A DNA stretch of 64,000 nt from an uncultured Pelagibacteraceae bacterium (lineage in GTDB: Bacteria > Pseudomonadota > Alphaproteobacteria > Pelagibacterales > Pelagibacteraceae), in NCBI GenBank assembly GCA_902598015.1, contig CACJZT010000003.1, positions 51,980 to 115,979 on the forward strand. Direction: 5' to 3'. Position numbers and translations under genes: made by a program. This document shows, one piece after another, positions 26,636-35,432 of the stretch; position 1 is the first letter of the stretch; every line of letters starts with the position of its first letter. The notes under the pieces are model-generated. The model had not been told where the DNA came from, did not search any database, and saw only the letters and a list, made by a program, of their open reading frames with translations.

Positions 26636-26905
26636 ATGGTTCTATATAACGAAAAAATTAAGCACCTTAGCTGCTCTGATCTGAGGATTTTTTTGAAAAA
26701 ATTGGTTAAAGATAAAATAGAGAAAGAGTGGACAGAGGACTTCATTGAAAATATGAATCTTGTGATAATCCCACGAATGACAATAAAAAGACGTTATGAA
26801 AACAAGGGGATTGATATGTCAAGATTGATTGATAATCCTTCCTACTATCAGCATGTAAAAAAGAGCGTCGACTCACGTGGCAATCTTGAATTTAAAGATC
26901 GATAA
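26636..26905 (+). CDS. hypothetical protein, unknown
   Basis: 89 residues, soluble, charged, no signal peptide. It contains HLSCSDLRIFLKKLVKDKIEKEW and a predicted helical segment IIPRMTIKRRYENKGIDMSRL. I recognise no family. It is divergent from the galactosyltransferase gene with 70 bases between starts and precedes the TRAP binding-protein gene by 88 bases. Base use resembles the neighbours, so it is likely real. Confidence 0.55.
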   Translation: MVLYNEKIKHLSCSDLRIFLKKLVKDKIEKEWTEDFIENMNLVIIPRMTIKRRYENKGIDMSRLIDNPSYYQHVKKSVDSRGNLEFKDR

Positions 26906-26993
26906 ATTTTTTCACGATAAGCCAATTTAATCCCTAGCACTGCATCAATATTTTCTGTAAGCTGTTTAAAAAAAACAAACTTAAGAGGGAAAT

Positions 26994-27968
26994 ATGAATA
27001 AATATTTTAAAATAATTGTTGTTTTATTATCGTCTCTATTTTTAAGTTTCTCGGCAAATTCAACTGAAGTAAAATTTGGACATGTAGGAAAACCTGGATC
27101 TTTATTTTCTGCATCAGTTGATCATTTTGCTAAACTTGCAAATGAGAGATTAGGCAACAAAGGAAAAGTAACTGTTTTTGGTTCTTCGCAACTTGGAAAA
27201 GACAAACAAGGAATGCAAAAACTAAAATTAGGTACAGTTAATATGTGGTTACCTTCATCAGTAATGGCATCTATTCATGATGAGTTTGGTGTATTTGATA
27301 TGCCTTTTATTATTAAAGACAGAAAACATATGAATAAAGTTGAAAGCCAAGTTTTACCAGGAATGTTTAAAAATCTTGAAGATAAAACGGGATACAAAGT
27401 TATTGCTGTTTGGGAAAATGGATTTAGACATATCACAAACAATACTAGACCAATTAACACTCCGGGTGACTTAAAAGGAATTAAATTAAGAACTCCTAAA
27501 TCAAAATGGAGAGTTAAAATGTTCCAATCATACGGTGCAAACCCAACTCCAATGTCTTTCTCAGAAGTATTTACTGCTTTGAAAACAGGAACAATGGATG
27601 GACAAGAAAACCCATATGCTCAGATTGCTAGTGCTAAATTCCAAGAAGTTCAAAAATATTTATCAATCACAGGTCACGTTTACACTCCTGCTTATGTAAC
27701 AGTACATAAAGACCACTGGAGCAAACTTCCTGCAGATGTACAAAGTATTTTAGAGCAAGCTGCTAAAGATACGCAAAAATTTGTGTACGCTGAAGCTGCT
27801 AATCTTGAAAAATCTTTATTGGGAGTTATCAAATCAGCTGGAGTTCAAGTTAATGAAGCTGATAAAGGTGCTTTCATTAGTGCAAGTAAAGGAATATACG
27901 ATCAATTCGCGTCGGAAGTACCAACTGGTGGTGCGTTAATTGATAAAGTATCGTCTTTAGCAAATTAA
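26994..27968 (+). CDS. TRAP transporter substrate-binding protein (DctP family), system 1
   Basis: 324 residues with a signal peptide ending near SANSTEVKFGHVG. DctP landmarks include SQLGKDKQGMQKLKLGTVNMW, the carboxylate-binding Arg region GIKLRTPKSKWRV and ALKTGTMDGQENPYAQI. It binds an organic acid in the periplasm for the DctQM membrane complex that follows. Ahead lies an 88-base AT-rich spacer with an AGAGGG ribosome site. A perfect hairpin separates it from dctQ. Downstream CoA enzymes suggest that the substrate is activated as a CoA ester. Confidence 0.93.
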   Translation: MNKYFKIIVVLLSSLFLSFSANSTEVKFGHVGKPGSLFSASVDHFAKLANERLGNKGKVTVFGSSQLGKDKQGMQKLKLGTVNMWLPSSVMASIHDEFGVFDMPFIIKDRKHMNKVESQVLPGMFKNLEDKTGYKVIAVWENGFRHITNNTRPINTPGDLKGIKLRTPKSKWRVKMFQSYGANPTPMSFSEVFTALKTGTMDGQENPYAQIASAKFQEVQKYLSITGHVYTPAYVTVHKDHWSKLPADVQSILEQAAKDTQKFVYAEAANLEKSLLGVIKSAGVQVNEADKGAFISASKGIYDQFASEVPTGGALIDKVSSLAN

Positions 27969-27980
27969 CATAATTTGTAA

Positions 27981-28003
27981 CAGGCCCTCTACCAGAGGGC
28001 CTG
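27981..28003 (+). terminator. perfect hairpin between dctP and dctQ (system 1)
   Basis: Arms CAGGCCCTCT (27981-27990) and AGAGGGCCTG (27994-28003) pair perfectly around a three-base loop. Seven A residues follow and the dctQ ATG is at 28011, so there is no U-tract; this is an mRNA hairpin rather than a standard terminator. The right arm holds GAGGG, the only Shine-Dalgarno-like run before dctQ, so translation of dctQ may be held low. Confidence 0.8.
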
Positions 28004-28010
28004 AAAAAAA

Positions 28011-28520
28011 ATGACATTGCAAAAATTTATAAATTCTTACGAAAAAATATTAAAACTAATACTGTTTATAATGATGGTAGCATTAGCAGTAACAGTTTTA
28101 CTTGGTGTTACTTTTCGTTTCGCTGGCAGTGCTTTGGTTTGGTATGACGAGGTTGCAGCTGTTCAGCTTGCTTGGATAACTTATTATGGTTCAGCGTATG
28201 CAGCTTTAAAAGGTTCTCATATAAGTGTTCCGAGCATTTTTAAAGCTTTTCCATTAGCACTTAGAAAAATTTTCTTTGTAGTGTCAAAATTAGTTGTTTA
28301 TGGTTTTTTAATATTATTGGCTTATTACGGTTATTTAGTTTTAACTCTTATAACAGGAGAGACCTTAGTAACATTAGAGTGGGTTCCTCAGCCTTTTGTG
28401 CAATCAGTTATTCCAATTGCATCATGTTTATTTATTTTATCTGAAACCCTAAGAATTCCTGAAGACTATAAAAATTTAGTTCTTCAAACAACAGGTGAGG
28501 AGCAAACAGGAGATATTTAA
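28011..28520 (+). CDS. TRAP transporter small membrane subunit (DctQ), system 1
   Basis: 169 residues with four hydrophobic helices, typical of DctQ. Landmarks are FRFAGSALVWYDEVAAVQLAWITYYGSAYAALKGSHISV, the conserved DctQ region with the W-x2-E pattern. It joins DctM to form the membrane complex. The stop overlaps the dctM start by one base. A hairpin immediately upstream includes the ribosome-binding region. Confidence 0.93.
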   Translation: MTLQKFINSYEKILKLILFIMMVALAVTVLLGVTFRFAGSALVWYDEVAAVQLAWITYYGSAYAALKGSHISVPSIFKAFPLALRKIFFVVSKLVVYGFLILLAYYGYLVLTLITGETLVTLEWVPQPFVQSVIPIASCLFILSETLRIPEDYKNLVLQTTGEEQTGDI

Positions 28521-29803
28521 TGATAATTCTTACAATGTTTGCAGTCCTTCTACTTCTTTTATCTATAAATGTACCTATAGCTATTGGCCTTGCAGTAACA
28601 ACAATTATTGCAATGGTATTAAAGACGGGAACAAGTTTTTTAATTGATACTGCAATAGTTATGTTTGATGGATCAATGAAGTTTCCATTGATTGCTATTC
28701 CATTATTTATCCTAGCTGGATCAATAATGAATAGTGCAGGTATTTCTAGAAGATTAATTGCTTTTGCTTCAGCGCTTGTTGGATTTATCAAAGGTGGTTT
28801 AAGCATGATTAACATTGCTACCTCTATGTTTTTTGCTGAAATTTCTGGATCAGCTGTAGCAGATGTTGCTGCACTTGGATCTATCTTAATTCCAGCGATG
28901 AAGAAAAAAGGATACCCTGGTCCTTTCGCTGCTGCAGTAACATCATCCTCAGCGTCTTTGGCGATTATCATACCACCTTCAATACCAATGATTGTTTATG
29001 CGGTAATGGCTCAAAGTTCAGTAGTACAATTGTTTGTAGCAGGAATTGTTCCAGGTGTAATAGGTGGCTTCTTCTTAATGTTAGCAGCATATATCACTGC
29101 AAGACGTAAAAACTTTCCTGTTGAAGAAACATTTAATATTCCAAATGTAAAGAAAACTGCAAAAGATGCAGCATTAGCATTTTTATTACCTATCATTATT
29201 TTAGGTGGAATTTTTGGAGGAGTTGTAACTGCAACTGAAGGAGCAGGTTTAGCAGTTGTAGCATCATTAGTTATTGGATTTATTTATAAAGAAATAGATT
29301 TTAAAAGATTATACGAGTCAGCATGTGAAGGAGCAATTCAAACAGCTTCAGTAATGTTATTAGTAGCTGCATCTGTGTTACTTGGTGAATTTTTAACAAT
29401 TGAACAAATCCCACAAAAAGTTGCAGAGTCAATTATTGATTTTACGAATAATAAATATGCAGTTTTAGGAATACTTAATGTATTTCTTTTAGTAATAGGT
29501 TTCTTTTTACATTCCGTTGCCGCAATAATTTTAACAGTGCCAATTGTTATGCCATTAGTTAATGCGGTAGGTATTGATCCAGTTCACTTTGGTATAATTG
29601 TAACTTTAAATTTAGCAATTGGTCAACAAACACCGCCAGTTGCAAGTGTACTGGTTACGGCTTGTTCCGTTGCAAAAGCAGACATATGGGATGTAACAAG
29701 ATCGAATATATCATTTATATGTGTATTATTAGTATTGTTAATGTTAGTAACTTATGTTCCAGCCATACCAATGACTTTAGTTGAATTTTTTTATAGGAGC
29801 TAA
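28520..29803 (+). CDS. TRAP transporter large permease (DctM), system 1
   Basis: 427 residues, about twelve helices. Landmarks are IPLFILAGSIMNSAGISRRLIAFA, FFAEISGSAVADVAALGSILIPAM, SLAIIIPPSIPMIVYAVM and LNLAIGQQTPPVASVL. It is the sodium-coupled transport channel. The enoyl-CoA hydratase gene begins on the base after its stop codon. The full unit thus runs from binding protein to two CoA enzymes. Confidence 0.95.
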   Translation: MIILTMFAVLLLLLSINVPIAIGLAVTTIIAMVLKTGTSFLIDTAIVMFDGSMKFPLIAIPLFILAGSIMNSAGISRRLIAFASALVGFIKGGLSMINIATSMFFAEISGSAVADVAALGSILIPAMKKKGYPGPFAAAVTSSSASLAIIIPPSIPMIVYAVMAQSSVVQLFVAGIVPGVIGGFFLMLAAYITARRKNFPVEETFNIPNVKKTAKDAALAFLLPIIILGGIFGGVVTATEGAGLAVVASLVIGFIYKEIDFKRLYESACEGAIQTASVMLLVAASVLLGEFLTIEQIPQKVAESIIDFTNNKYAVLGILNVFLLVIGFFLHSVAAIILTVPIVMPLVNAVGIDPVHFGIIVTLNLAIGQQTPPVASVLVTACSVAKADIWDVTRSNISFICVLLVLLMLVTYVPAIPMTLVEFFYRS

Positions 29804-30586
29804 ATGAGCAAATTAATTAAAGTAAATAAAAAAAATAAATATTTAGTTGAAGTTGTTATCAATAGACCAGAAAAACTAAATGCAATGACTAAGCCAATGT
29901 GGATTGAGCTTGGTAAAGTTTTCAAAAAATTATCTAAAAATAAAAATTTAAGATGTATCATTATAAGAGGAGAGGGCGGTAAATCTTTTTCACCAGGAAA
30001 TGATATTGGAGAATTTAAAAAACAAAGATCTTCATCAAAATTAGCAAAATCTTATGGCAAATTTTTACACGGAACACTTGGAGCAATTTTTGATTGTCCA
30101 ATACCAACAATTGCTTTGATTGAAGGAATATGTGTTGGAGGTGGATTGGAAATAGCAGGATGTTGTGACATAAGAATTTGTGGCAAAAGCTCTAGGTTTG
30201 GAGTTCCAATTAAAAGATTAGGCTTAACAATGGCTGCAAAAGAACTTGAGGTGCTTTTAAAAGTAACCAATTACACAACTGCAATGGAAATATTATTTGA
30301 AGGAAGAGTATTTGGAGCTGATGAAGCCTTTCAAAAGAGGCTAGTTAATAGAGTAGTTAATGATAAAGATGTTGAAAAAGAAGCTTATAAATCAGCAGAA
30401 TTGATATGTGAAGGTGCACCAAAAGTTGCAAGGTGGCACAAGCAATTTGCAAGAAACATTTTAAAAAATGGAAAGGTTACAGAAAAAATAAATAATCTAG
30501 GTTACAAATGTTACGATACGCAAGACTTCAAAATTGGATATCAATCTTTCTTAAATAAAACAAAACCAAAATTCAAAAATAAGTAA
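29804..30586 (+). CDS. enoyl-CoA hydratase/isomerase family protein
   Basis: 260 residues of the crotonase fold. The oxyanion and active regions appear as FSPGNDIGEFKKQR (near residue 65) and IEGICVGGGLEIAGCCDIRICGKSSRFGVPIKRLGL (near 107-140). The first glutamate of classical hydratases is not obvious at the expected place, so this may be another crotonase reaction. It is coupled to dctM and followed after three bases by a class III CoA-transferase, suggesting breakdown of the transported acid as a CoA ester. Confidence 0.88.
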   Translation: MSKLIKVNKKNKYLVEVVINRPEKLNAMTKPMWIELGKVFKKLSKNKNLRCIIIRGEGGKSFSPGNDIGEFKKQRSSSKLAKSYGKFLHGTLGAIFDCPIPTIALIEGICVGGGLEIAGCCDIRICGKSSRFGVPIKRLGLTMAAKELEVLLKVTNYTTAMEILFEGRVFGADEAFQKRLVNRVVNDKDVEKEAYKSAELICEGAPKVARWHKQFARNILKNGKVTEKINNLGYKCYDTQDFKIGYQSFLNKTKPKFKNK

Positions 30587-30589
30587 TAA

Positions 30590-31783
30590 ATGACTGCATC
30601 ATTAAAAGGCATTCGTGTACTTGAGATGGCACAAATAATGGCTGGTCCAACATGTGGACTACTATTAGCTGATCTTGGAGCAGAGGTAATTAAAATAGAA
30701 AAGACACCCGGAGGAGATGATACCAGAAACTTCTTGCCACCAGAAATTAATGGAGAGTCTGCGGCCTTTATGATGATGAATAGAAATAAGAAAGGTATCG
30801 CATTAAATTTAAAAGACAAAGATGGAATAGAGATATTTAAAACGATGGTAAAAAATTCTGATGTGGTTTTGGAGAATTTCAGAAAAGGGACATTAGAAAA
30901 ATTAGGAGTTGGATATGATGTTATGTCAGAAATTAATCCTAAAATAATTTTATGTGAAATTTCTGGATACGGTAGAACAGGTCCTTATGCAGATAAAGGA
31001 GGATTTGATTTGGTCGCACAAGGAATGAGTGGATTAATGAGTATTACTGGCGAAAGCAAAGATAAACCACCTATGAAAGTAGGTGCACCAATAACAGATA
31101 TAACGGCTGGTTTACTTGCAGCTAGTGGAATTTTAGCAGCATTAGTTCATAGAGAAAAAACGGGTGAAGGACAAAAAGTTGATACATCTTTGTATGAAGC
31201 AGGTATTGTTCATACTTACTGGCAGTCTGCTATTGCAGGTGCCACAGGAGAGTCTCCTGGTCCTTTAGGTTCAGCACATCCTTTAACAGCTCCTTATCAA
31301 GCATTTAAAACAAAAGATAAATGGATTACGGTAGGTGCTTCAAATCAAAATACCTGGCTTATGTTACTTAAAGCAATTGGTCGTGAAGATTTGCAAGAAA
31401 ATGAAAAGTTTTCATCTAATTTAAATAGAAAACAAAATTTAAAAGAATTAGTTGATATTCTTAACAAAGAACTAATTAAAAAAACTTCCAGTGAGTGGTT
31501 AAAAATTTTTGATGATAATGGATTACCATGCGGTCCTATAAACTCAATAACAGATATGTTTAAAGATCCTCAAACAATTGAAAGAGAAATGGTTATAGAA
31601 GTAGATAATAAAAAGGCAGGTAAAAGTAATGCTATTGGTATGCCGATTAAATTTTCAAAAAGTAAAACTGAAAAATCAAAAGGTGCTCCAAACTTAGGAG
31701 AGCACACAAAAGAAGTTATGCAAATTTTCGGTTATAAAGATGATCAGATTAAAAATTTTTATAATAAAAAAGTAATAGTTTAG
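30590..31783 (+). CDS. class III CoA-transferase (CaiB/BaiF family), copy 1
   Basis: 397 residues. The start MTASLKGIRVLEMAQIMAGPTCGLLLADLGAEVIKIE and the catalytic aspartate, Asp170, in ITDITAGLLAA are family marks. It moves CoA between acyl-CoA and a free carboxylate. With the TRAP transporter and a crotonase in the same operon, it probably activates the imported acid. It overlaps the opposite-strand ATP-grasp gene by four bases, sharing TTAG to make both stops. Confidence 0.92.
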   Translation: MTASLKGIRVLEMAQIMAGPTCGLLLADLGAEVIKIEKTPGGDDTRNFLPPEINGESAAFMMMNRNKKGIALNLKDKDGIEIFKTMVKNSDVVLENFRKGTLEKLGVGYDVMSEINPKIILCEISGYGRTGPYADKGGFDLVAQGMSGLMSITGESKDKPPMKVGAPITDITAGLLAASGILAALVHREKTGEGQKVDTSLYEAGIVHTYWQSAIAGATGESPGPLGSAHPLTAPYQAFKTKDKWITVGASNQNTWLMLLKAIGREDLQENEKFSSNLNRKQNLKELVDILNKELIKKTSSEWLKIFDDNGLPCGPINSITDMFKDPQTIEREMVIEVDNKKAGKSNAIGMPIKFSKSKTEKSKGAPNLGEHTKEVMQIFGYKDDQIKNFYNKKVIV

Positions 31784-33228
31784 TTTCTACTATCAACAAT
31801 TAGTGTATCTTTAGAGCCTCCACCTTGAGAACTATTTACAATTGTGCTCCCCTTTTTGAGCGCGACTCTAGTTAATCCCCCCGTCGTAACATAAGTAGAT
31901 TTACCAGTTAAGATAAAAGGTCTTAAATCTAAATGCCGTGGCTCAATATTGTCAGGGGTTATTGTTGGAACTGTCGATAAAATTTCCAAAGGTTGTGCTA
32001 TATAGTTTCTTGGATTTTTCTTAATATTTTTAATCATTTCTTCTTTTTCAAATTTAGAGGCTTTTGGACCAATCATAATTCCATAACCACCCGATGCATT
32101 TGAAGGTTTAACTACATATTTTGATATATTATCTATAACGTGATCTCTATTTTTTTTATCTCCGCACAGAAGAGTTTCTACTTGATCAATAATTGGTTGT
32201 TCTCCTAAATAATAAATGATCATTTTATTAACATATGAATAAACTGCTTTATCATCTGCTACACCTGTACCTAATGCATTTATTATTCCAACATTTCCTT
32301 TTCTCCAACATTTGAAAACACCCGGTACACCCAGTAATGATCCTTTGAAAAAAACTTTTGGGTCCATAAAATTATCATCAATTCGTCTGTAAATACAATC
32401 TACTTTTAAAGGACCTTTAACAGTTTTCATATAAACGTGATCGTTTTCAACAAATAAATCTTTGCCCTCTACTAAAGCTATACCCATTTGTTCAGCTAAA
32501 AAGGAGTGTTCGAAATAAGCGGAATTGTAAATGCCAGGTGTCAATAAAACCATATGTGGGTTGGTAGTTTTCTTTGGAATACACTCTGTCATGCAATTAT
32601 ATAATTTATTTGCATATTGATGAACTGAGGAAACCTTATATCTAGTAAATAATTCTGGGAAAATATCTCTCATAACCATCCTATTTTCCAACATATATGA
32701 AACACCTGATGGAACTCTTAAGTTATCCTCTAGAACTAAAAAATCTCCATCAATATTTTTTATGAGATCTATACCAGATATATTTGACCATGCTTTATGC
32801 TTAGGGGAGAAACCTTCACATTCTTTTAAATACAATGGGGAATTAAAAATTAATTCTTTAGGTATTACTTTATCTTTAAATATTTTTTTTGAATTATAGA
32901 CGTCATCAATAAATAAATTTAGCGCCTTAACTCTTTGTGCAAGTCCCTTTGCAACTTTTAACCATTGACTTTTTGGTATGATTCTAGGAATGATGTCCAA
33001 AGGCCATTTTTTTTCTTCAGCTCTATTATTTGCAGCATAAACTCTAAAATTTATTCCTCTAGCACTTATTGTACTTTGACAATTTTTTTCAATTTCTTGT
33101 AATTTCTTCTTTCCATACTTTTCAAGAATACCTGCTATTATTTTAGCATGACTTCTCAACTTCTTCTCTTTACTGATATATCCATCAAAAGTTGATTTAG
33201 AATCGTAATTTTTCCAAAAATCAGACAT
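31780..33228 (-). CDS. circularly permuted ATP-grasp protein (Anbu-linked)
   Basis: 482 residues, a complete CP-ATP-grasp type 2 domain (DUF404/DUF407). Landmarks are RGINFRVYAANNRAEEKKWPLDIIPRIIP, GDFLVLEDNLRVPSGVSYMLENR, LGTGVADDKAVYSYV, VVKPSNASGGYGIMIGP and LRPFILTG. It likely makes an amide or peptide bond using ATP. In other genomes this family is encoded beside the Anbu peptidase with an alpha-E protein and a transglutaminase-like protein; here only Anbu is adjacent, on the opposite strand. No alpha-E domain is fused. Confidence 0.88.
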   Translation of the reverse strand: MSDFWKNYDSKSTFDGYISKEKKLRSHAKIIAGILEKYGKKKLQEIEKNCQSTISARGINFRVYAANNRAEEKKWPLDIIPRIIPKSQWLKVAKGLAQRVKALNLFIDDVYNSKKIFKDKVIPKELIFNSPLYLKECEGFSPKHKAWSNISGIDLIKNIDGDFLVLEDNLRVPSGVSYMLENRMVMRDIFPELFTRYKVSSVHQYANKLYNCMTECIPKKTTNPHMVLLTPGIYNSAYFEHSFLAEQMGIALVEGKDLFVENDHVYMKTVKGPLKVDCIYRRIDDNFMDPKVFFKGSLLGVPGVFKCWRKGNVGIINALGTGVADDKAVYSYVNKMIIYYLGEQPIIDQVETLLCGDKKNRDHVIDNISKYVVKPSNASGGYGIMIGPKASKFEKEEMIKNIKKNPRNYIAQPLEILSTVPTITPDNIEPRHLDLRPFILTGKSTYVTTGGLTRVALKKGSTIVNSSQGGGSKDTLIVDSRN

Positions 33229-33343
33229 ATTAACTTAATTTTTTTACATAAGAGTTAAATAAGCAAATGATTAAATTCGATATCTGATATGAAATAAATG
33301 GGTTTTATTGTAACCACATATAATTTAAATATTTAACTTTAAT

Positions 33344-34072
33344 ATGACTTATTGTATTGGCATTAAAACAGAGACAGGACTAGTATTTGCATCAGACTCC
33401 AGAACAAATGCAGGATTGGACAATGTAAATATATATTCTAAAATGCTTACACACGATGTTGGAGATAGAACAATAGTAATTGTTACATCAGGAAATCTTG
33501 GAACTTCTCAAGCAGTTTATAATTCCATCAAAAAAGATTTAAAAAGCGAAACAGGTATTATGAATTTAAATACTTGTAGTGATTTTGAGCAGATTGCATC
33601 ATATATAGGTTCGCTTAATATTGAACATTCTTCTCCACAAGGGATAAATACTGACAGTGTATTATTAGGCTCAACATTTATTGTCGGTGGTCAAATAAAA
33701 GATCAACCTCCTGAATTATACTTAGTTTACCCTCAGGGTAATTATATTCGTCCAGCAGATAGCAAACCATATTTGGTCATAGGAGAAGTTAAATATGGAA
33801 AACCTATTTTAGATAGAGTGATCACACCAAAAGTTTCAATTGGAGATGCATCGAGATGTGCACTGATATCAATGGACTCTACATTAAAAAGTGATTTAAC
33901 TGTTGGTCCACCAATCGATTTTGCTGTGATAAAAAAAGATGAAATCAAAATAGCATCACTTAAATGTCTAAATATGAATGATCCTGAATTTTCAAAAGTT
34001 TGTAATCAATGGTCACAAGGTATTTTCAAGATATTTGACTCTTTTCAAAGATTTGACTGGGAAAAAAATTAA
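33344..34072 (+). CDS. Anbu proteasome-like peptidase
   Basis: 242 residues. The start MTYCIGIKTETGLVFASDSRTNAGLDNVNIYSKM matches Anbu: after Met removal Thr1 is the nucleophile, with Asp17 and Lys32 nearby as in proteasome beta subunits. Anbu forms ring-like assemblies; its substrate is not known. It is divergent from the ATP-grasp gene with about 115 bases between, room for a two-way promoter. It overlaps DUF6165 by four bases on the 3' side. Confidence 0.92.
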   Translation: MTYCIGIKTETGLVFASDSRTNAGLDNVNIYSKMLTHDVGDRTIVIVTSGNLGTSQAVYNSIKKDLKSETGIMNLNTCSDFEQIASYIGSLNIEHSSPQGINTDSVLLGSTFIVGGQIKDQPPELYLVYPQGNYIRPADSKPYLVIGEVKYGKPILDRVITPKVSIGDASRCALISMDSTLKSDLTVGPPIDFAVIKKDEIKIASLKCLNMNDPEFSKVCNQWSQGIFKIFDSFQRFDWEKN

Positions 34073-34458
34073 TACTTAGTGTATTCTTTAATTTCTTTAA
34101 TTTTAGAACCAGTTTTATTATTTATTTCTAATTTTAATTTTGCCCTTTCGTCATTTAGAAAGTGAACATCTCTTGATAATTTAATAAATTTTTCACCAAA
34201 ATCAGAATTTTTTTCACATAATCTTTTATCATCTTCTATTACCCAAAGCTTTGAATTAATTTCTTTTAGTGAATTGTATAAATTTTCAATTTCACTGTAA
34301 TTTTTAATATTTTTATTTAATTGATTTTTTAAAATTTTATATTCATCATTTATAAAGTTTAGTTTCTCAGGATCTTTAATTTTTTCTGATTTAATTTCTA
34401 AAATTGAAATTTTATCCAGCAATTCTCCAACTGATACTTCTACTAAAATTTTATTCAT
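34069..34458 (-). CDS. DUF6165-like protein
   Basis: 129 residues, mostly helical and charged, consistent with a coiled coil. The opening VEVSVGELLDKISILEIKSEKIKDPEKL and the middle LWVIEDDKRLCEK are the pattern I associate with DUF6165, often encoded near glycosyltransferases. Here a GT9 gene is divergent, with only 32 bases between start codons. Function unknown; the family name is from memory and moderately sure. Confidence 0.68.
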   Translation of the reverse strand: MNKILVEVSVGELLDKISILEIKSEKIKDPEKLNFINDEYKILKNQLNKNIKNYSEIENLYNSLKEINSKLWVIEDDKRLCEKNSDFGEKFIKLSRDVHFLNDERAKLKLEINNKTGSKIKEIKEYTKY

Positions 34459-34490
34459 ATAAACTGATATTATGTTAAGTTGTTAAAAAT

Positions 34491-35432
34491 ATGTCTAATA
34501 TACTTATTATAAAACATGGATCTTTAGGTGATATAGCCCAGGCAAGTGGTGCAATTCAAGATATATCTGATAACCATCCAAATGATGATCTTTATATACT
34601 ATCGACCAAACCTTATTATGATTTATTAAAAAAAAATCCAAATATAACTAATGTCATTTTAGATAAACGACTTTCTAGATTTAACTTAATTTATTTATAT
34701 TTATTAATGAGAAAAATAAAAAAATATAAATTTGTTAAAGTATATGACCTTCAAAATTCTAAAAGAACTAGTTTTTATAAAAAAATTCTCTTCCCAAAAG
34801 CTACATCAGATGTCTGGTCCTCAACTGAGACAACTCTTCCAGAAGGAACTAATAAGACAGATTTTGACAAAGATACCGTTTTAAATCGTTTTGAGCATCA
34901 ATTAAATGTGTCTGGTGTTAAAACTGATAAAGTAATCAAACCAGATTTTTCATGGAGCTGTGAGGATATTTCAGAAATCAAAAAAAAATATAATTTAAAT
35001 AAATATATAATTTTATTCCCTTTTTCATCTTCTCATTTAAATATAAAAAGATGGCCGTATTACAATGAATTGATAAAAAAAATTAAATCTTCTTTTAGAG
35101 ATGAAGTCCAAATTTTAATTGCCCCTGGTCCAAATGAAATCAAATTAGCTAATGATATTGATGCTAATATTATTTTAGATAATGATAAAGCGCTCAACAT
35201 TCCTCAACTTTCATCATTAATAAAAGATAGTTATTTTGTTGTATCTAATGATACTGGGCCAGCACATATGGCGGCTCATTTGAATGTAAAAGGCTTAGTT
35301 TTATTTGGATCGCATACTACTGCTAAAAAAGTTAGTATTGAGCGAGAACATTTTAAAGCTATTCAAGTTTCAGATTTGACCAAACTTTCGGCAGATAAAG
35401 TATTTCAAAGAATGCAAGAAGCTATTAATTAG
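34491..35432 (+). CDS. glycosyltransferase family 9 (heptosyltransferase-like)
   Basis: 313 residues. N-terminal ILIIKHGSLGDIAQASGAIQDI and C-terminal NDTGPAHMAAHLNVKGLVLFGSHTTAKK are GT9 hallmarks, giving two Rossmann domains. It adds a sugar, usually heptose, to a lipopolysaccharide core or related glycan. It overlaps the opposite-strand AbrB-type gene by eight bases at the 3' end. The acceptor is not predictable. Confidence 0.9.
   Translation: MSNILIIKHGSLGDIAQASGAIQDISDNHPNDDLYILSTKPYYDLLKKNPNITNVILDKRLSRFNLIYLYLLMRKIKKYKFVKVYDLQNSKRTSFYKKILFPKATSDVWSSTETTLPEGTNKTDFDKDTVLNRFEHQLNVSGVKTDKVIKPDFSWSCEDISEIKKKYNLNKYIILFPFSSSHLNIKRWPYYNELIKKIKSSFRDEVQILIAPGPNEIKLANDIDANIILDNDKALNIPQLSSLIKDSYFVVSNDTGPAHMAAHLNVKGLVLFGSHTTAKKVSIEREHFKAIQVSDLTKLSADKVFQRMQEAIN

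Noticed and set aside
28432..28971. 179-codon open frame on the minus strand
   Set aside because: It is fully antisense to dctQ and dctM, which have clear family motifs; its composition is the mirror of membrane-protein codons.
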